Source: Armigeres subalbatus
Lineage: Eukaryota; Arthropoda; Insecta; Diptera; Culicidae
NCBI RefSeq assembly: GCF_024139115.2
Contig: NC_085141.1
Span: forward strand, 170,822,994-170,886,993
Length of the DNA stretch: 64,000 nucleotides
Direction of reading: 5' to 3'
A program made the translations under genes and the position numbers. A model generated the notes under the pieces. The model ran no database searches. It saw only the letters and a program-made list of their open reading frames with translations, and was not told where the DNA came from. This document shows, piece after piece, positions 47,350 through 59,996 of this stretch (position 1 is the stretch's first letter; every line of letters begins with the position of its first letter).

Positions 47350-47888
47350 TTGATGAAAATGGATTGTGGTTTGGAAAATCGCGTAGTGTATCTGGTTTGG
47401 AAAATCTCAAAGTGCGTCTGAAAGCCCGGTGAAAAATGAATTGTGGAAGTGCATCTGGAAGACCGCTGGAAAATGGCCTGTGGTGTGGATTATCACAAAG
47501 CGCGTCTGGAAGACCGCTGAAAATGGAAAGTGGTTTGGTCACAAAGCGCGTCGTGACGATCGCTGGAAAACGGTTTGTGTTTTGAAAAATCACGAAGCGT
47601 GTCTGGAAGACCGCTGGAAAATTAGTTGTGGTTTGGAAAATCACAAAGTGCGTCTGGAAGCCCAGTGAACAATGGATTGTGTAAGCGCGTTTGGAAGACC
47701 GCTGGAAAATGGTTTGTGGTGTGGATTATCACAAAGCACGTCTGGAAGACCGCTGGAAAATTGGTTTGGTTTGGAAAATCACAAAGCGCGTCTGGAAGAC
47801 CTGTTGGAAAATGGTTTGTGGTTTGGAAAATCGCAAAGCGCGTTTGGAAGACCGCTGAAAATTGATTGAAATATCACAAGACGTCTCC
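47350..47888. repeat. ~51-bp minisatellite in unit 1
   Basis: About ten imperfect repeats of TCTGGAAGACCGCTGGAAAA, TGGTTTGTGGTTTGG and AAAATCACAAAGCGCG. The 51-base period is a multiple of three, so several frames stay open on both strands. I read these frames as by-products, not genes. Confidence 0.88.
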
Positions 47889-49410
47889 CAGAGGCCGAGA
47901 ATTAAGGTTGATGTTCTAGAAAATCCCAAAATGAGTACTGATTTTGGTTAAAATAAATTTAGTTTGATATTCCTTGGCGGCTTTAGTATACATGAGACTA
48001 GTTAAGCTAATTCTAACGAAATCTGAGTGATATGGAGAACTATCGTATGCAATCTATATGTTTCTTGAGAGATCAATATCATAACACTAGATACTAAACT
48101 TTTAAACAATACAATCTATTGACCTCCATATCGTTGCTCTGTGAATCTGTGATCGAAAACCATGTTGAGACAAAATTATTTTGGAGTTAAGTTTTCAAAG
48201 GAATTAGTCGGTTTCTCAACTGCAACATGGTCAATGTTCATCTTCGTCTTGCGCAAATAACTGAGGAAAATCATTGCATTCTATGCTTTTTTTTACCTTT
48301 TTATGACAGAAGAAGGAGAATGCAGGGTTTGAGTAAGTTACTTTCAGCATGTGAGTAAACATTAACATCTCAGCCTGTAAATTGGTGAGCAGCAAGCCTT
48401 GACTCGACCACTTCTTGTCAGATCTGGTGTACACGCACCTACGCGTGGCCACGGAGAGCTACTGTCAGCGAACTTCCTCTTCAACAATAGTATAATCAAA
48501 AGAGAATAAGGGTACATGGATAGATCTTACCAGCAATACCCAGAATTTTCATATTTTTCCGCTATTCAACACATTTTTTTGCTATGCTGAATGATTTTTG
48601 TGTTCACTTAATCGGACATCTTTCAAAGAATTTCGCTTTCAAGCCTTCCGATTTTCATCGTATTGACGACATACACTCCATAGGACAATACAATTTTCGG
48701 TCCGTGAGAGATCTAATTCTTTTTACACTGCAACAAAACATGTGACGCGACGAATAGCATTCAACTGAGAATCTCATCTCATTATTTTCTATTGAAAATT
48801 GTCTCGATCGCATCATGTGATCAAAAGTTATGGCCAAAATACTAAAAATGTCAAAAGCTGAATAAAATCACTTCTTTGGCACTTATAATTATCCGATTGG
48901 CTCGCAACAAGTTTCGTCCGGCAAGAAATTTCATAGTGAGTAGGGAGTGAGTGCTAGTAGTGGACCCCTTAACGACTAAAATTTACTTCAGTCGCTCCGC
49001 TAGAGCGAGCCTCTTGACAAATTGTAGTTCTGCTGCACCAGATGACAAGCAATAGGTATCAGCATCGTGTTACGCACATAAAATTAGCCAAATTATTCAT
49101 TTTACTACTAAAGTAAGCATTTTAAAATGATGTTGCTAGCATGCCTATTATGGTACATAATACGCAACGTAGAGTTTGTTTATATACGTATTATGGTTCC
49201 CCCATTTGATTAGCATGTTCCATTCCCACATGTTCCTTGTCCTCTAATGGACCCCCTTGTGTGCTAGTAATGAGCCCTTAAGCATATTTACATTTACAAA
49301 TTAATTAATATAACTAAATTCCTTCTTCCCTGTCCATAACAAATGTATGGAACTGCTGTCCTATTACATGAAGCAACTCCACCCGACGGAAGTTTGCAGA
49401 AAATAGTTGA

Positions 49411-49570
49411 TTTCTCACTTAACTTTTCAAAAGGACCTAAGTAACGTTTTTTCATTAATTAATTTGAATAGCGCAATCAACAGAAAAACATGGAAGCTTT
49501 TGATTGCAGTACTCAAATTAATTCATAAAAAAATGTTACTTAGGTCCTTTTGAAAAGTTAAGCGAGATTT
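49411..49570. mobile_element. 160-bp foldback MITE in unit 1
   Basis: Arms of about 55 bp: left TCTCACTTAACTTTTCAAAA; right (complement) TCTCGCTTAACTTTTCAAAA, both continuing GGACCTAAGTAAC and a T run. A matching terminus is embedded at 3321-3345. Confidence 0.82.
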
Positions 49571-49640
49571 CAGAGTTTAATTTCTGATTTTGTTCAGGGG
49601 GTCCATTATACGCACTGAGTCCATTACTAGCACTCACCCT

Positions 49641-49650
49641 ATAAACGAGT
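49641..49650. repeat. SINE target-site duplication, left (unit 1)
   Basis: ATAAACGAGT, repeated at 53248-53257. It brackets the SINE together with the LINE inside it. Confidence 0.85.
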
Positions 49651-49754
49651 CTCCAGTAGCCTTGCGAGCAAAGGCGTAGGATTGCCAATCCGGAGATGGC
49701 AAGTTCGATTCTCGGTCCGGTCTAGGATGTTTTCGGGTTGGAAACTAACACCCT
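49651..49754 (+). mobile_element. tRNA-SINE family B, head part (unit 1)
   Basis: CTCCAGTAGCCTTGCGAGCA, B box AAGTTCGATTCTCGG, to GGGTTGGAAACTAACACCCT, where the RTE LINE interrupts it. The body resumes at 53063. Confidence 0.9.
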
Positions 49755-52700
49755 ATTATTTATTTATTCAGACTAAGGCCGAAGTGGCCTGTGCGGTATA
49801 TAAGAGTCTTCTCCATTCGGCTCGGTCCATGGCTACACGTCGCCAACCACGCAGTCTACGGAGGGTCCGCAAGTCATCTTCCACCTGATCGATCCACCTT
49901 GCCCGCTGCGCACCTCGCCTTCTTGTGCCCGTCGGATCGTTGTCGAGAACCATTTTCACCGGGTTACTGTCCGACATTCTGGCTACGTGCCCGGCCCATC
50001 GCAGTCGTCCGATTTTCGCGGTGTGAACGATGGATGGTTCTCCCAACAGCTGATGCAATTCGTGGTTCATTCGCCTCCTCCACGTACCGTCCGCCATCTG
50101 CACCCCACCATAGATGGTACGCAGCACTTTCCTTTCAAAACTCCAAGTGCGCGTTGGTCCTCCACGAGCATCGTCCAGGTCTCGTGTCCGTAGAGGACTA
50201 CCGGTCTAATTAGCGTTTTGTAGATTGTCAGTTTGGTACGGCGGCGAACTCTATTCGATCGGAGCGTCTTGCGGAGTCCAAAGTACGTACGATTTCCAGC
50301 CACTATGCGTCTCCGAATTTCTCTGCTGGTGTCATTTTCGGCAGTCACCAGTGAGCCCAAGTACACAAATTCTTCTACCACCTCGATTTCGTCACCACCG
50401 ATGCAAACTCGCGGTGGGTGGCTCACATTGTCTTCTCTTGAACCTCTGCCTATCATGTACTTCGTCTTCGACGTATTGATGACTAGTCCGATCCGCTTAG
50501 CTTCCCTCTTCAGTCTGATGTAGGCTTCCTCCATCTTCTCAAAGTTACGTGCCATAATATCTATGTCGTCGGCGAAACCAAATAGCTGGACGGACTTATT
50601 GAAAATTGTACCACTCGTGTTAATCCCTGCTCTTCGTATTAAACCTTCCAAAGGGTTGTTGAATAGCAAACACGAAAGACCATCACCTTGCCGTAACCCT
50701 CTGCGGGTTTCGAAGGGACTCGAGAATGCCCCTGAAACTCGAACTACGCACATCACCCGATCCATCGTCGCTTTGATCAATCGTGTCAGTTTATCCGGAA
50801 AGCCGTGTTCGTGCATTAGCTGCCATAGCTGGTCCCGATCGATTGTATCATATGCGGCTTTGAAGTCGATAAATAGATGATGTGTGGGCACGTTGTATTC
50901 GCGGCATTTCTGCAGTACTTGGCGAATGGCGAACACCTGGTCCGTGGTGGAGCGTTCGCCCATAAAACCCGCCTGGTACTGCCCCACGAACTCCCTTGCA
51001 GTTGGTGCTAGTCGACGGCATAAAATTTGGGAGAGTACCTTGTAGGCGGCGTTCAGCAATGTGATTGCGCGGTAGTTGCTACAATCCAGCTTATCGCCCT
51101 TTTGTAGATGGGACACACGACACCTTCCATCCACTCCTGCGGCAAAACTTCCTCCTCCCAAATCTTGGTAATGACCCAGTGCAGCGCTCTAGCCAGTGCC
51201 TCACCACCGTGTTTAAATAGCTCTCCTGGTAGTTGGTCAACCCCAGGGGCTTTGTTGTTCTTCAGCCGGCCAATCTCCTCCTGGATTTCCTGGAGATCCG
51301 GAGCCGGTAGAATTATGTCCTGTGCGCGTTCTCCCAGGTCCATCACCATACCGCCATCTTCGTCTGCCACATCGCCATTCAGGTGCTCTTCGTAGTGCTG
51401 CCGCCACCTTTGGATCACCTCACGCTCGTTCGTAAGAAGGTTCCCGTTTATGTCCTTACACATATCAGGCTGTGGCACGTGGCCCTTACGTGAACGGTTT
51501 AACTTCTCCTTAGAACTTTCGTGTGTTATTAGCGCGGTACAGTTGCTCCGTTTCTTCACGGTCTCGATCTTCCTGCTGGCGCTTTTTCCTCCGGAAAATC
51601 GAGTTTTGTCTGTTCCGCGCCCGTTTATATCGTGCCTCGTTCGCCCTCGTGCGGTGTTGCTGCAATCTCGCCCATGCTGCATTCTTCTCTCCACTAACTG
51701 CTCACATTCGCGTCATACCAGTCGTTTCTCTGATCCGGGGGCACCGTGCCTAGTGCAGCGGTTGCGGTGCTACCAATGGCGGATCGAATATCTCTCCAGC
51801 CATCTTCAAGAGATGCTGCGCCTAGCTGCTCTTCCGTTGGAAGTGCCACTTCCAGCTGCTGCGCGTATTCTTGGGCTAGTCTACCGTCTTGTAGCCGCCC
51901 AATGTTAAGCCGCGGCGTCCGACTTCGACGCGTGTTGTACACCGTCGAGAGTTTTGAGCGCAGGCATACTGCAACGAGGTAGTGGTCGGATTCAATATTC
52001 GCACTGCGCGCGGTAAGTGCGGACATTCGTGATGTCGGAGAAGAATTTACCGTCGATTAGAACGTGATCGATTTGGTTTTCCGTTTCTTGGTTAGGTGAT
52101 CTCCATGTGGCCTTGTGGATATTTTTGCGGGGAAAGAAGGTGCTTCGGACTACCATTCCGCGGGAGGCTGCGAAGTTTATGCATCGTTGGCCGTTGTCAT
52201 TCGATACGGTGTGCAGACTATCCGGTCCGATGACCGGTCTATACATTTTCTCCCTTCCTACCTGTGCGTTCATGTCACCGATGACGATTTTAACGTCCCG
52301 CAGTGGGCATCCATCGTATGTCTGCTCCAGCTGTGCGTAGAACGCTTCTTTCTCGTCGTCGGGTCTCCCTTCGTGTGGGCAGTGCACGTTGATGATGCTA
52401 TAGTTGAAGAAACGGCCTTTAATCCTCAGCTTGCACATCCTTGCGTTGATTGGCTGCCACCCAATCACGCGTTGGCGCATCTTACCCAGCACTATGAAGC
52501 CGGTTCCCAGCTCGTTGGTGGTGCCACAGCTTTGATAGAAGGTAGCCGCTCGATGCCCGCTTTTCCACACTTTCTGTCCTGTCCAGCAAATCTCCTGCAG
52601 CGCCACGACGTCGAAGTTGCGGGGATGTAATTCATCGTAGATCATCCTGTCGCAACCTGCGAAACCTAGCGACTTGCAATTCCATGTTCCAAGCTTCCAA

Positions 52701-53062
52701 TCGTGATCCTGTATTCGTCGCCTAGGTCTTTGCCGATTATATCGAGTCGCATTATCTCTTATATTGTTCGTAATGATTGGTTTTCTAGGCGGCTTATTGG
52801 GCCTGCGCAAACCTCCTGTCTCGTCGGAGGGCCGTCGTGTCAGGGCTGTTTAGCGTCCCACCTAACACCAGGACTTGGGCTTGTGCGCTTAGAGCGGCAC
52901 ACGGTCGCTTTGGTGGGGCCTACTTGCGGATACATGCAGCTTTTATAGAGGTTTAACAGGGCCCACTGTCAAATCCCACCACATCCTAGGCAAGCCCCAC
53001 AACTCGCAGATGGCCTGGGGAGGGAACGTCAAGCCCTTGGACATAGTCCCTGCTGCCCGGGG
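49755..53062 (-). mobile_element. RTE-clade LINE inside SINE, unit 1
   Basis: Full-length 3308-bp copy on the minus strand. Its 5' end reads CCCCGGGCAGCAGGGAC (complement of the right edge); its 3' end reads TGAATAAATAAT (complement of the left edge). The 11-bp target duplication ACTAACACCCT lies at 49744-49754 and 53063-53073, within the SINE. It keeps the ~120 bp of endonuclease missing from the intronic copy. Confidence 0.93.
49768..52810 (-). pseudogene. RTE EN-RT ORF, frameshifted (unit 1)
   Basis: Minus-strand order: endonuclease 52810-51992 (LGTWNCKSLGFAGCDRMIYD, VVALQEICWTGQ, IGDMNAQVG, QIDHVLIDG), linker 52026-51694 (ESDHYLVAV), linker and pre-RT 51694-51053, RT 51161-50067 (FIDFKAAYDTIDRD, FADDIDIMARN), C-terminus 50127-49768 ending ATSALV. 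Breaks: a 4-base gain CGCG at 52006-52013 (shared with unit 2), small indels near 51510 and 51690-51710, a T-run contraction near 51100 (shared with the intronic copy), and a 1-base loss near 50137 that is private. Not functional as read. Confidence 0.9.
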
Positions 53063-53247
53063 ACTAACACCCTGGGCATAGTGTATTCATTGTACTTGCC
53101 ACACAAGATACATACTCAATGCAATTACTCATGCAATGGTGGGCATAGAAGAGCTTTCAATTAATAACTGAGGAAATGCTAATAGAATAGTTGAAAAGCC
53201 AGCCAAGTTCCAGTTGGAATGTAGAGTCATTGAAGAAGAAGAAGAAG
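53063..53247 (+). mobile_element. tRNA-SINE family B, tail part (unit 1)
   Basis: Resumes after the LINE with the repeated ACTAACACCCT, then GGGCATAGTGTATTCATTG, AAGCCAGCCAAGTTCCAG and (GAA)n, and ends at the SINE's own target duplication 53248-53257. Confidence 0.9.
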
Positions 53248-54115
53248 ATAAACGAGTGAGAATAATAAAACCTATCAACCATTAGTGTTATTATAGACTT
53301 TTCTCTTATGTTTCTCAACCCTTTTAAACGAACGAGAAAGGCATTATCACTGCTGGGTGGTTTAATTAGGGTTTTTTTCTAAATGAATCCATTATACAAC
53401 TTGTACTTGTTCATACAAAATCCTGAATTGTTAATAGCTTTTAAAATAAGCTATTAGCTAATTAGTGATATGACACTAAAATCACATTTTCGACCCTGTT
53501 TGGGTCCACTTTAGACAATTCAAATTACCAGGTAGGTCCAGCTAGATACCACTTAAAAATCCTGATCAACCCGGTAATGATGCCTTTCTCATGCTCATTT
53601 AAAACATTTTTTTGCCATATCTTGTGGGCCTAAAGTCCGATCGTCTCCATTTTCAATTGGAAAGGTTAAGAAGAGAGACTCCGGAAATAGAAATCATAAT
53701 AAAATCTCAGGGACTCATATGAAAGATATAAATTTTTACGGATTGCGATCTTTACACTTTACGGATTGCGTACACACAGAATAATCTGCACGTAATAAAT
53801 ATGTGTTACGAATAATCCTCAGTGTACATGTTTTTGTGGGGTTTGGGTATGTTATTTTCAGAGTGTGATTATATATCAACATCTCAGCGTGTCAATTGGT
53901 GAGCATCAAGCCATGACTCGGCCACTTCTTGACAGATCTCCGTGACGTGTACACGCACCCACGCGCGGCCACGGAGAGCTGTTGTCATCGCATTTCTATC
54001 CGGCCATTTGGGGCCACACATTTTTGGGATCCCTCCAGGTTATTTTTTAGATCCCAACGCTGATTTCAAAAGGTGAGTTGAATTCAAGGGGTTAATGTGC
54101 TAATTATTAAAATAT

Positions 54116-54652
54116 TTGATGAAAATGGATTGTGGTTTGGAAAATCGCGTAGTGTATCTGGTTTGGAAAATCTCAAAGTGCGTCTGAAAGCCCGGTGAAA
54201 AATGAATTGTGGAAGCGCATCTGGAAGACCGCTGGAAAATGGCCTGTGGTGTGGATTATCACAAAGCGCGTCTGGAAGACCGCTGAAAATGGAAAGTGGT
54301 TTGGTCACAAAGCGCGTCGGGACGATCGCTGGAAAACGGTTTGTGTTTTGAAAAATCACGAAGCGTGTCTGGAAGACCGCTGGAAAATTAGTTGTGGTTT
54401 GGAAAATCACAAAGTGCGTCTGGAAGCCCAGTGAACAATGGATTGTGTAAGCGCGTTTGGAAGACCGCTGGAAAATGGTTTGTGGTGTGGATTATCACAA
54501 AGCACGTCTGGAAGACCGCTGGAAAATTGGTTTGGTTTGGAAAATCACAAAGCGCGTCTGGAAGACCTGTTGGAAAATGGTTTGTGGTTTGGAAAATCGC
54601 AAAGCGCGTTTGGAAGACCGCTGAAAATTGATTGAAATATCACAAGACGTCT
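54116..54652. repeat. ~51-bp minisatellite in unit 2
   Basis: Same number and order of variant repeats as in unit 1, so the array was copied with the unit rather than expanded separately. Confidence 0.88.
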
Positions 54653-56169
54653 CCCAGAGGCCGAGAATTAAGGTTGATGTTCTAGAAAATCCCAAAATGA
54701 GTACTGATTTTGGTTAAAATAAATTTAGTTTGATATTCCTTGGCGGCTTTAGTATACATGAGACTGTCAGTTAAGCTAGTTCTAACGAAATCTGAGAGAT
54801 ATGGAGAACTATCGTATGCAATCTATATGTTTCTTGAGAGATCAATATCATAATACTAGGTACTAAACAATTAAACGATACAATCGATTGACCTCCATAT
54901 CGTGGCTCTGTGAATCTGTGATCGAAAACCATGTTGAGACAAAATTATTTTGGAGTTAAGTTTTCAAAGGAATTAGTCGGTTTCTCAACTGCAACATGGT
55001 CAATGTTCATCTTCGTCTTGAGCAAATAACTGAGGAAAATCATTACATTCTATGCTTTTTTTACCTTTTATGAGAGAAGAAGGAGAATGCAGGGTTTGAG
55101 TAAGTTACTTTCAGCATGTGAGTAAACATTAACATCTCAGCCTGTAAATTGGTGAGCAGCAAGCCTTGACTCGACCACTTCTTGTCAGATCTCGTGTACA
55201 CGCACCTACGCGTGGCCACGGAGAGCTGCTGTCATCGAACTTCCTATTCAACAATAGTATAATCAAAAGAGAATAAGGGTACATGGATAGATCTTACCAG
55301 CAATACCCAGAATTTTCATATTTTTCCGCTATTCAACACATTTTTTGCTATGCTGAATGATTTTGTGTTCACTTAATCGGACATCTTTCAAAGAATTTCG
55401 CTTTCAAGCCTTCCGATTTTCATCGTATTGACGACATACACTCCATAGGACAATACAATTTTCGGTCCGTGAGAGATCTAATTCTTTTTACACTGCAACA
55501 AAACATGTGACGCGACGAATAGCATTCAACTGAGAATCTCATCTCATTATTTTCTATTGAAAATTGTCTCGATCGCATCATGTGATCAAAAGTTATGGCC
55601 AAAATACTAAAAATGTCAAAAGCTGAATAAAATCACTTCTTTGGCACTTATAATTTATCCGATTGGCTCGCAACAAGTTTCGTCCGGCAAGAAATTTCAT
55701 AGTGAGTAGGGAGTGAGTGCTAGTAGTGGACCTTAACGACTAAAATGTACTTCAGCCGCTCCGCTAGAGCGAGCCGCTTGACAAATTGTAGTTCTGCTGC
55801 ACCAGTTGACAAGCAACAACATCATGTTTCGTACATGAAACTTGCCAAAACATTCATTTTTACTACTAAAGTAAGCATTTTAAAATGATGTAGCTAGCAT
55901 GTCTATTATGGTACATAATACGCAACGTAGAGTTTGTTTATATACGTATTATGGTTCCCCCATTTGATTAGCATGTTCCATTCCCACATGTTCCTTGTGC
56001 CTATAATGGACCCCCTTGTGTGCTAGTAATGAGCCTTTTAGCATATTTACATTTACAAATTAATTAATATAACTAAATTCCTTCTTCCCTGTCCATAACA
56101 AATGTATGGAACTGCTGTCCTATTACATGAAGCAACTCCACCCGACGGAAGTTTGCAGAAAATAGTTGA

Positions 56170-56329
56170 TTTCTCACTTAACTTTTCAAAAGGACCTAAG
56201 TAACGTTTTTTCATTAATTAATTTGAATAGCGCAATCAACAGAAAAACATGGAAGCTTTTGATTGAAGTACTCAAATTAATTTATAAAAAAATGTTACTT
56301 AGGTCCTTTTGAAAAGTTAAGCGAGATTT
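56170..56329. mobile_element. 160-bp foldback MITE in unit 2
   Basis: Colinear with 49411-49570; same arms. Confidence 0.82.
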
Positions 56330-56409
56330 CAGAGTTTAATTTCTGATTTTGTTCAGGGGGTCCATTATACGCACTGAGTACATTACTAGCACTCACCCTA
56401 TAAACGAGT

Positions 56410-56512
56410 CTCCAGTAGCCTTGCGAGCAAAGGCGTAAGATTGCCAATCCGGAGATGGCAAGTTCGATTCTCGGTCCGGTCTAGGATATTTTCGGGTTGA
56501 AACTAACACCCT
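56410..56512 (+). mobile_element. tRNA-SINE family B, head part (unit 2)
   Basis: Preceded by ATAAACGAGT at 56400-56409 and interrupted at ACTAACACCCT (56502-56512), the same site as in unit 1. Confidence 0.9.
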
Positions 56513-59500
56513 ATTATTTATTTATTCAGACTAAGGCCGAAGTGGCCTGTGCGGTATATAAGAGTCTTCTCCATTCGGCTCGGTCCATGGCTACACGTCG
56601 CCAACCACGCAGTCTACGGAGGGTCCGCAAGTCATCTTCCACCTGATCGATCCACCTTGCCCGCTGCGCACCTCGCCTTCTTGTGCCCGTCGGATCGTTG
56701 TCGAGAACCATTTTCACCGGGTTACTGTCCGACATTCTGGCTACGTGCCCGGCCCATCGCAGTCGTCCGATTTTCGCGGTGTGAACGATGGATGGTTCTC
56801 CCAACAGCTGATGCAATTCGTGGTTCATTCGCCTCCTCCACGTACCGTCCGCCATCTGCACCCCACCATAGATGGTACGCAGCACTTTCCTTTCAAAAAC
56901 TCCAAGTGCGCGTTGGTCCTCCACGAGCATCGTCCAGGTCTCGTGTCCGTAGAGGACTACCGGTCTAATTAGCGTTTTGTAGATTGTCAGTTTGGTACGG
57001 CGGCGAACTCTATTCGATCGGAGCGTCTTGCGGAGTCAAAGTACGTACGATTTCCAGCCACTATGCGTCTCCGAATTTCTCTGCTGGTGTCATTTTCGGC
57101 AGTCACCAGTGAGCCCAAGTACACAAATTCTTCTACCACCTCGATTTCGTCACCACCGATGCAAACTCGCGGTGGGTGGCTCACATTGTCTTCTCTTGAA
57201 CCTCTGCCTATCATGTACTTCGTCTTCGACGTATTGATGACTAGTCCGATCCGCTTAGCTTCCCTCTTCAGTCTGATGTAGGCTTCCTCCATCTTCTCAA
57301 AGTTACGTGCCATAATATCTATGTCGTCGGCGAAACCAAATAGCTGGACGGACTTATTGAAAATTGTACCACTCGTGTTAATCCCTGCTCTTCGTATTAC
57401 CCCTTCCAAAGCGATGTTGAATAGCAAACACGAAAGACCATCACCTTGCCGTAACCCTCTGCGGGTTTCGAAGGGACTCGAGAATGCCCCTGAAACTCGA
57501 ACTACGCACATCACCCGATCCATCGTCGCTTTGATCAATCGTGTCAGTTTATCCGGAAAGCCGTGTTCGTGCATTAGCTGCCATAGCTGGTCCCGATCGA
57601 TTGTATCATATGCGGCTTTGAAGTCGATAAATAGATGATGTGTGGGCACGTTGTATTCGCGGCATTTCTGCAGTACTTGGCGAATGGCGAACACCTGGTC
57701 CGTGGTGGAGCGTTCGCCCATAAAACCCGCCTGGTACTGCCCCACGAACTCCCTTGCAGTTGGTGCTAGTCGACGGCATAAAATTTGGGAGAGTACCTTG
57801 TAGGCGGCGTTCAGCAATGTGATTGCGCGGTAGTTGCTACAATCCAGCTTATCGCCCTTTTTGTAGATGGGACACGACACCTTCCATCCACTCCTGCGGC
57901 AAAACTTCCTCCTCCCAAATCTTGGTAATGACCCAGTGCAGCGCTCTAGCCAGTGCCTCACCACCGTGTTTAAATAGCTCTCCTGGTAGTTGGTCAACCC
58001 CAGGGCCTTTGTTGTTCTTCAGCCGGCCAATCTCCTCCTGGATTTCCTGGAGATCCGGAGCCGGTAGAATTATGTCCTGTGCGCGTTCTCCCAGGTCCAT
58101 CACCATACCGCCATCTTCGTCTGCCACATCGCCATTCAGGTGCTCTTCGTAGTGCTGCCGCCACCTTTGGATCACCTCACGCTCGTTCGTAAGAAGGTTC
58201 CCGTTTATGTCCTTACACATATCAGGCTGTGGCACGTGGCCCTTACGTGAACGGTTTAACTTCTCATAGAACTTTCGTGTGTTATTAGCGCGGTACAGTT
58301 GCTCCGTTTCTTCACGGTCTCGATCTTCCTGCTGGCGCTTTTTCCTCCGGAAAATCGAGTTTTGTCTGTTCCGCGCCTGTTTATATCGTGCCTCGTTCGC
58401 CCTCGTGCGGTGTTGCTGCAATCTCGCCCATGCTGCATTCTTCTCTTCCACTAACTGCTCACATTCGCCGTCATACCAGTCGTTTCTCTGATCCGGGGGC
58501 ACCGTGCCTAGTGCAGCGGTTGCGGTGCTACCAATGGCGGATCGAATATCTCTCCAGCCATCTTCAAGAGATGCTGCGCCTAGCTGCTCTTCCGTTGGAA
58601 GTGCCACTTCCAGCTGCTGCGCGTATTCTTGGGCTAGTCTACCGTCTTGTAGCCGCCCAATGTTAAGCCGCGGCGTCCGACTTCGACGCGTGTTGTACAC
58701 CGTCGAGAGTTTTGAGCGCAGGCATACTGCAACGAGGTAGTGGTCGGATTCAATATTCGCACTGCGCGCGGTAAGTGCGGACATTCGTGATGTCGGAGAA
58801 GAATTTACCGTCGATTAGAACGTGATCGATTTGGTTTTCCGTTTCTTGGTTAGGTGATCTCCATGTGGCCTTGTGGATATTTTTGCGGGGAAAGAAGGTG
58901 CTTCGGACTACCATTCCGCGGGAGGCTGCGAAGTTTATGCATCGTTGGCCGTTGTCATTCGATACGGTGTGCAGACTATCCGGTCCGATGACCGGTCTAT
59001 ACATTTTCCCCTTCCTACCTGTGCGTTCATGTCACCGATGACGATTTTAACGTCCCGCAGTGGGCATCCATCGTATGTCTGCTCCAGCTGTGCGTAGAAC
59101 GCTTCTTTCTCGTCGTCGGGTCTCCCTTCGTGTGGGCAGTGCACGTTGATGATGCTATAGTTGAAGAAACGGCCTTTAATCCTCAGCTTGCACATCCTTG
59201 CGTTGATTGGCTGCCACCCAATCACGCGTTGGCGCATCTTACCCAGCACTATGAAGCCGGTTCCCAGCTCGTTGGTGGTGCCACAGCTTTGATAGAAGGT
59301 AGCCGCTCGATGCCCGCTTTTCCACACTTTCTGTCCTGTCCAGCAAATCTCCTGCAGCGCCACGACGTCGAAGTTGCGGGGATGTAATTCATCGTAGATC
59401 ATCCTGTCGCAACCTGCGAAACCTAGCGACTTGCAATTCCATGTTCCAAGCTTCCAATCGTGATCCTGTATTCGTCGCCTAGGTCTTTGCCGATTATATC

Positions 59501-59811
59501 GAGTCGCATTATCTCTTATATTGTTCGTAATGATTGGTTTCGGCTTATTGGGGCTGCCCAAACCTCCTGTCTCGTCGGAGGGCCGTCGTGTTAGGTCTGT
59601 TTGTGCCCGCCTAACACCAGGACTTGGTCTTGTACGCTTTGAGCGGCACACGTTCGCTTTGGTGGGCCTACTTGCGGATACATGCAGCTTTTTATAGTAG
59701 TTTAACAGGGCCCACTGCCAGACCCACCACATTCTTGGCAAGCCCCACAAACTCGCAGATGTGCTGGGGAGGGATCGTCAAGCCCTTGGACATAGTCCCT
59801 GCTGCCCGGGG
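56513..59811 (-). mobile_element. RTE-clade LINE inside SINE, unit 2
   Basis: 3299 bp, same ends and same 11-bp target duplication (56502-56512 and 59812-59822) as unit 1. Its 5' UTR near 59540-59760 has more changes than unit 1, including a 9-base loss near 59541. Confidence 0.93.
56526..59750 (-). pseudogene. RTE EN-RT ORF, frameshifted (unit 2)
   Basis: Minus-strand frames: 59750-58935 endonuclease start, 59004-58750 endonuclease end, 58784-57849 linker and pre-RT, 57997-56987 RT with FADDIDI, 56930-56526 C-terminus. It keeps the five-T run that makes CPIYKKGDKLD continuous, but has a 2-base loss near 57877, a 1-base loss near 57036 and a 1-base loss near 59008. It shares the CGCG gain (58764-58771) with unit 1. 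Confidence 0.9.
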
Positions 59812-59996
59812 ACTAACACCCTGGGCATAGTGTATTCATTGTACTTGCCACACAAGATACATACTCAATGCAATTACTCATGCAATGGTGGGCATAGAAG
59901 AGCTTTCAATTAATAACTGAGGAAATGCTAATAGAATAGTTGAAAAGCCAGCCAAGTTCCAGTTGGAATGTAGAGTCATTGAAGAAGAAGAAGAAG
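59812..59996 (+). mobile_element. tRNA-SINE family B, tail part (unit 2)
   Basis: As in unit 1, ending in (GAA)n before ATAAACGAGT at 59997-60006. Confidence 0.9.

Larger units (their letters stand above)
46639..53403. repeat. tandem 6.75-kb unit, copy 1
   Basis: First of three head-to-tail copies. The left edge is where similarity to the later copies begins, at TACTTGTTCATAC. Order inside: leader, ~51-bp minisatellite, spacer, foldback MITE, SINE head, antisense RTE LINE, SINE tail, terminal ACGAGAAAGGCATTATC. Copy length 6765 bp. Confidence 0.93.

Noticed and set aside
47318..47644. Minus-strand 108-codon frame rich in FPAVFQTRF-type repeats, repeated in all three units
   Set aside because: It is the translation of the 51-bp minisatellite, and similar frames are open on the other strand. 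A 51-base period keeps frames open without selection.
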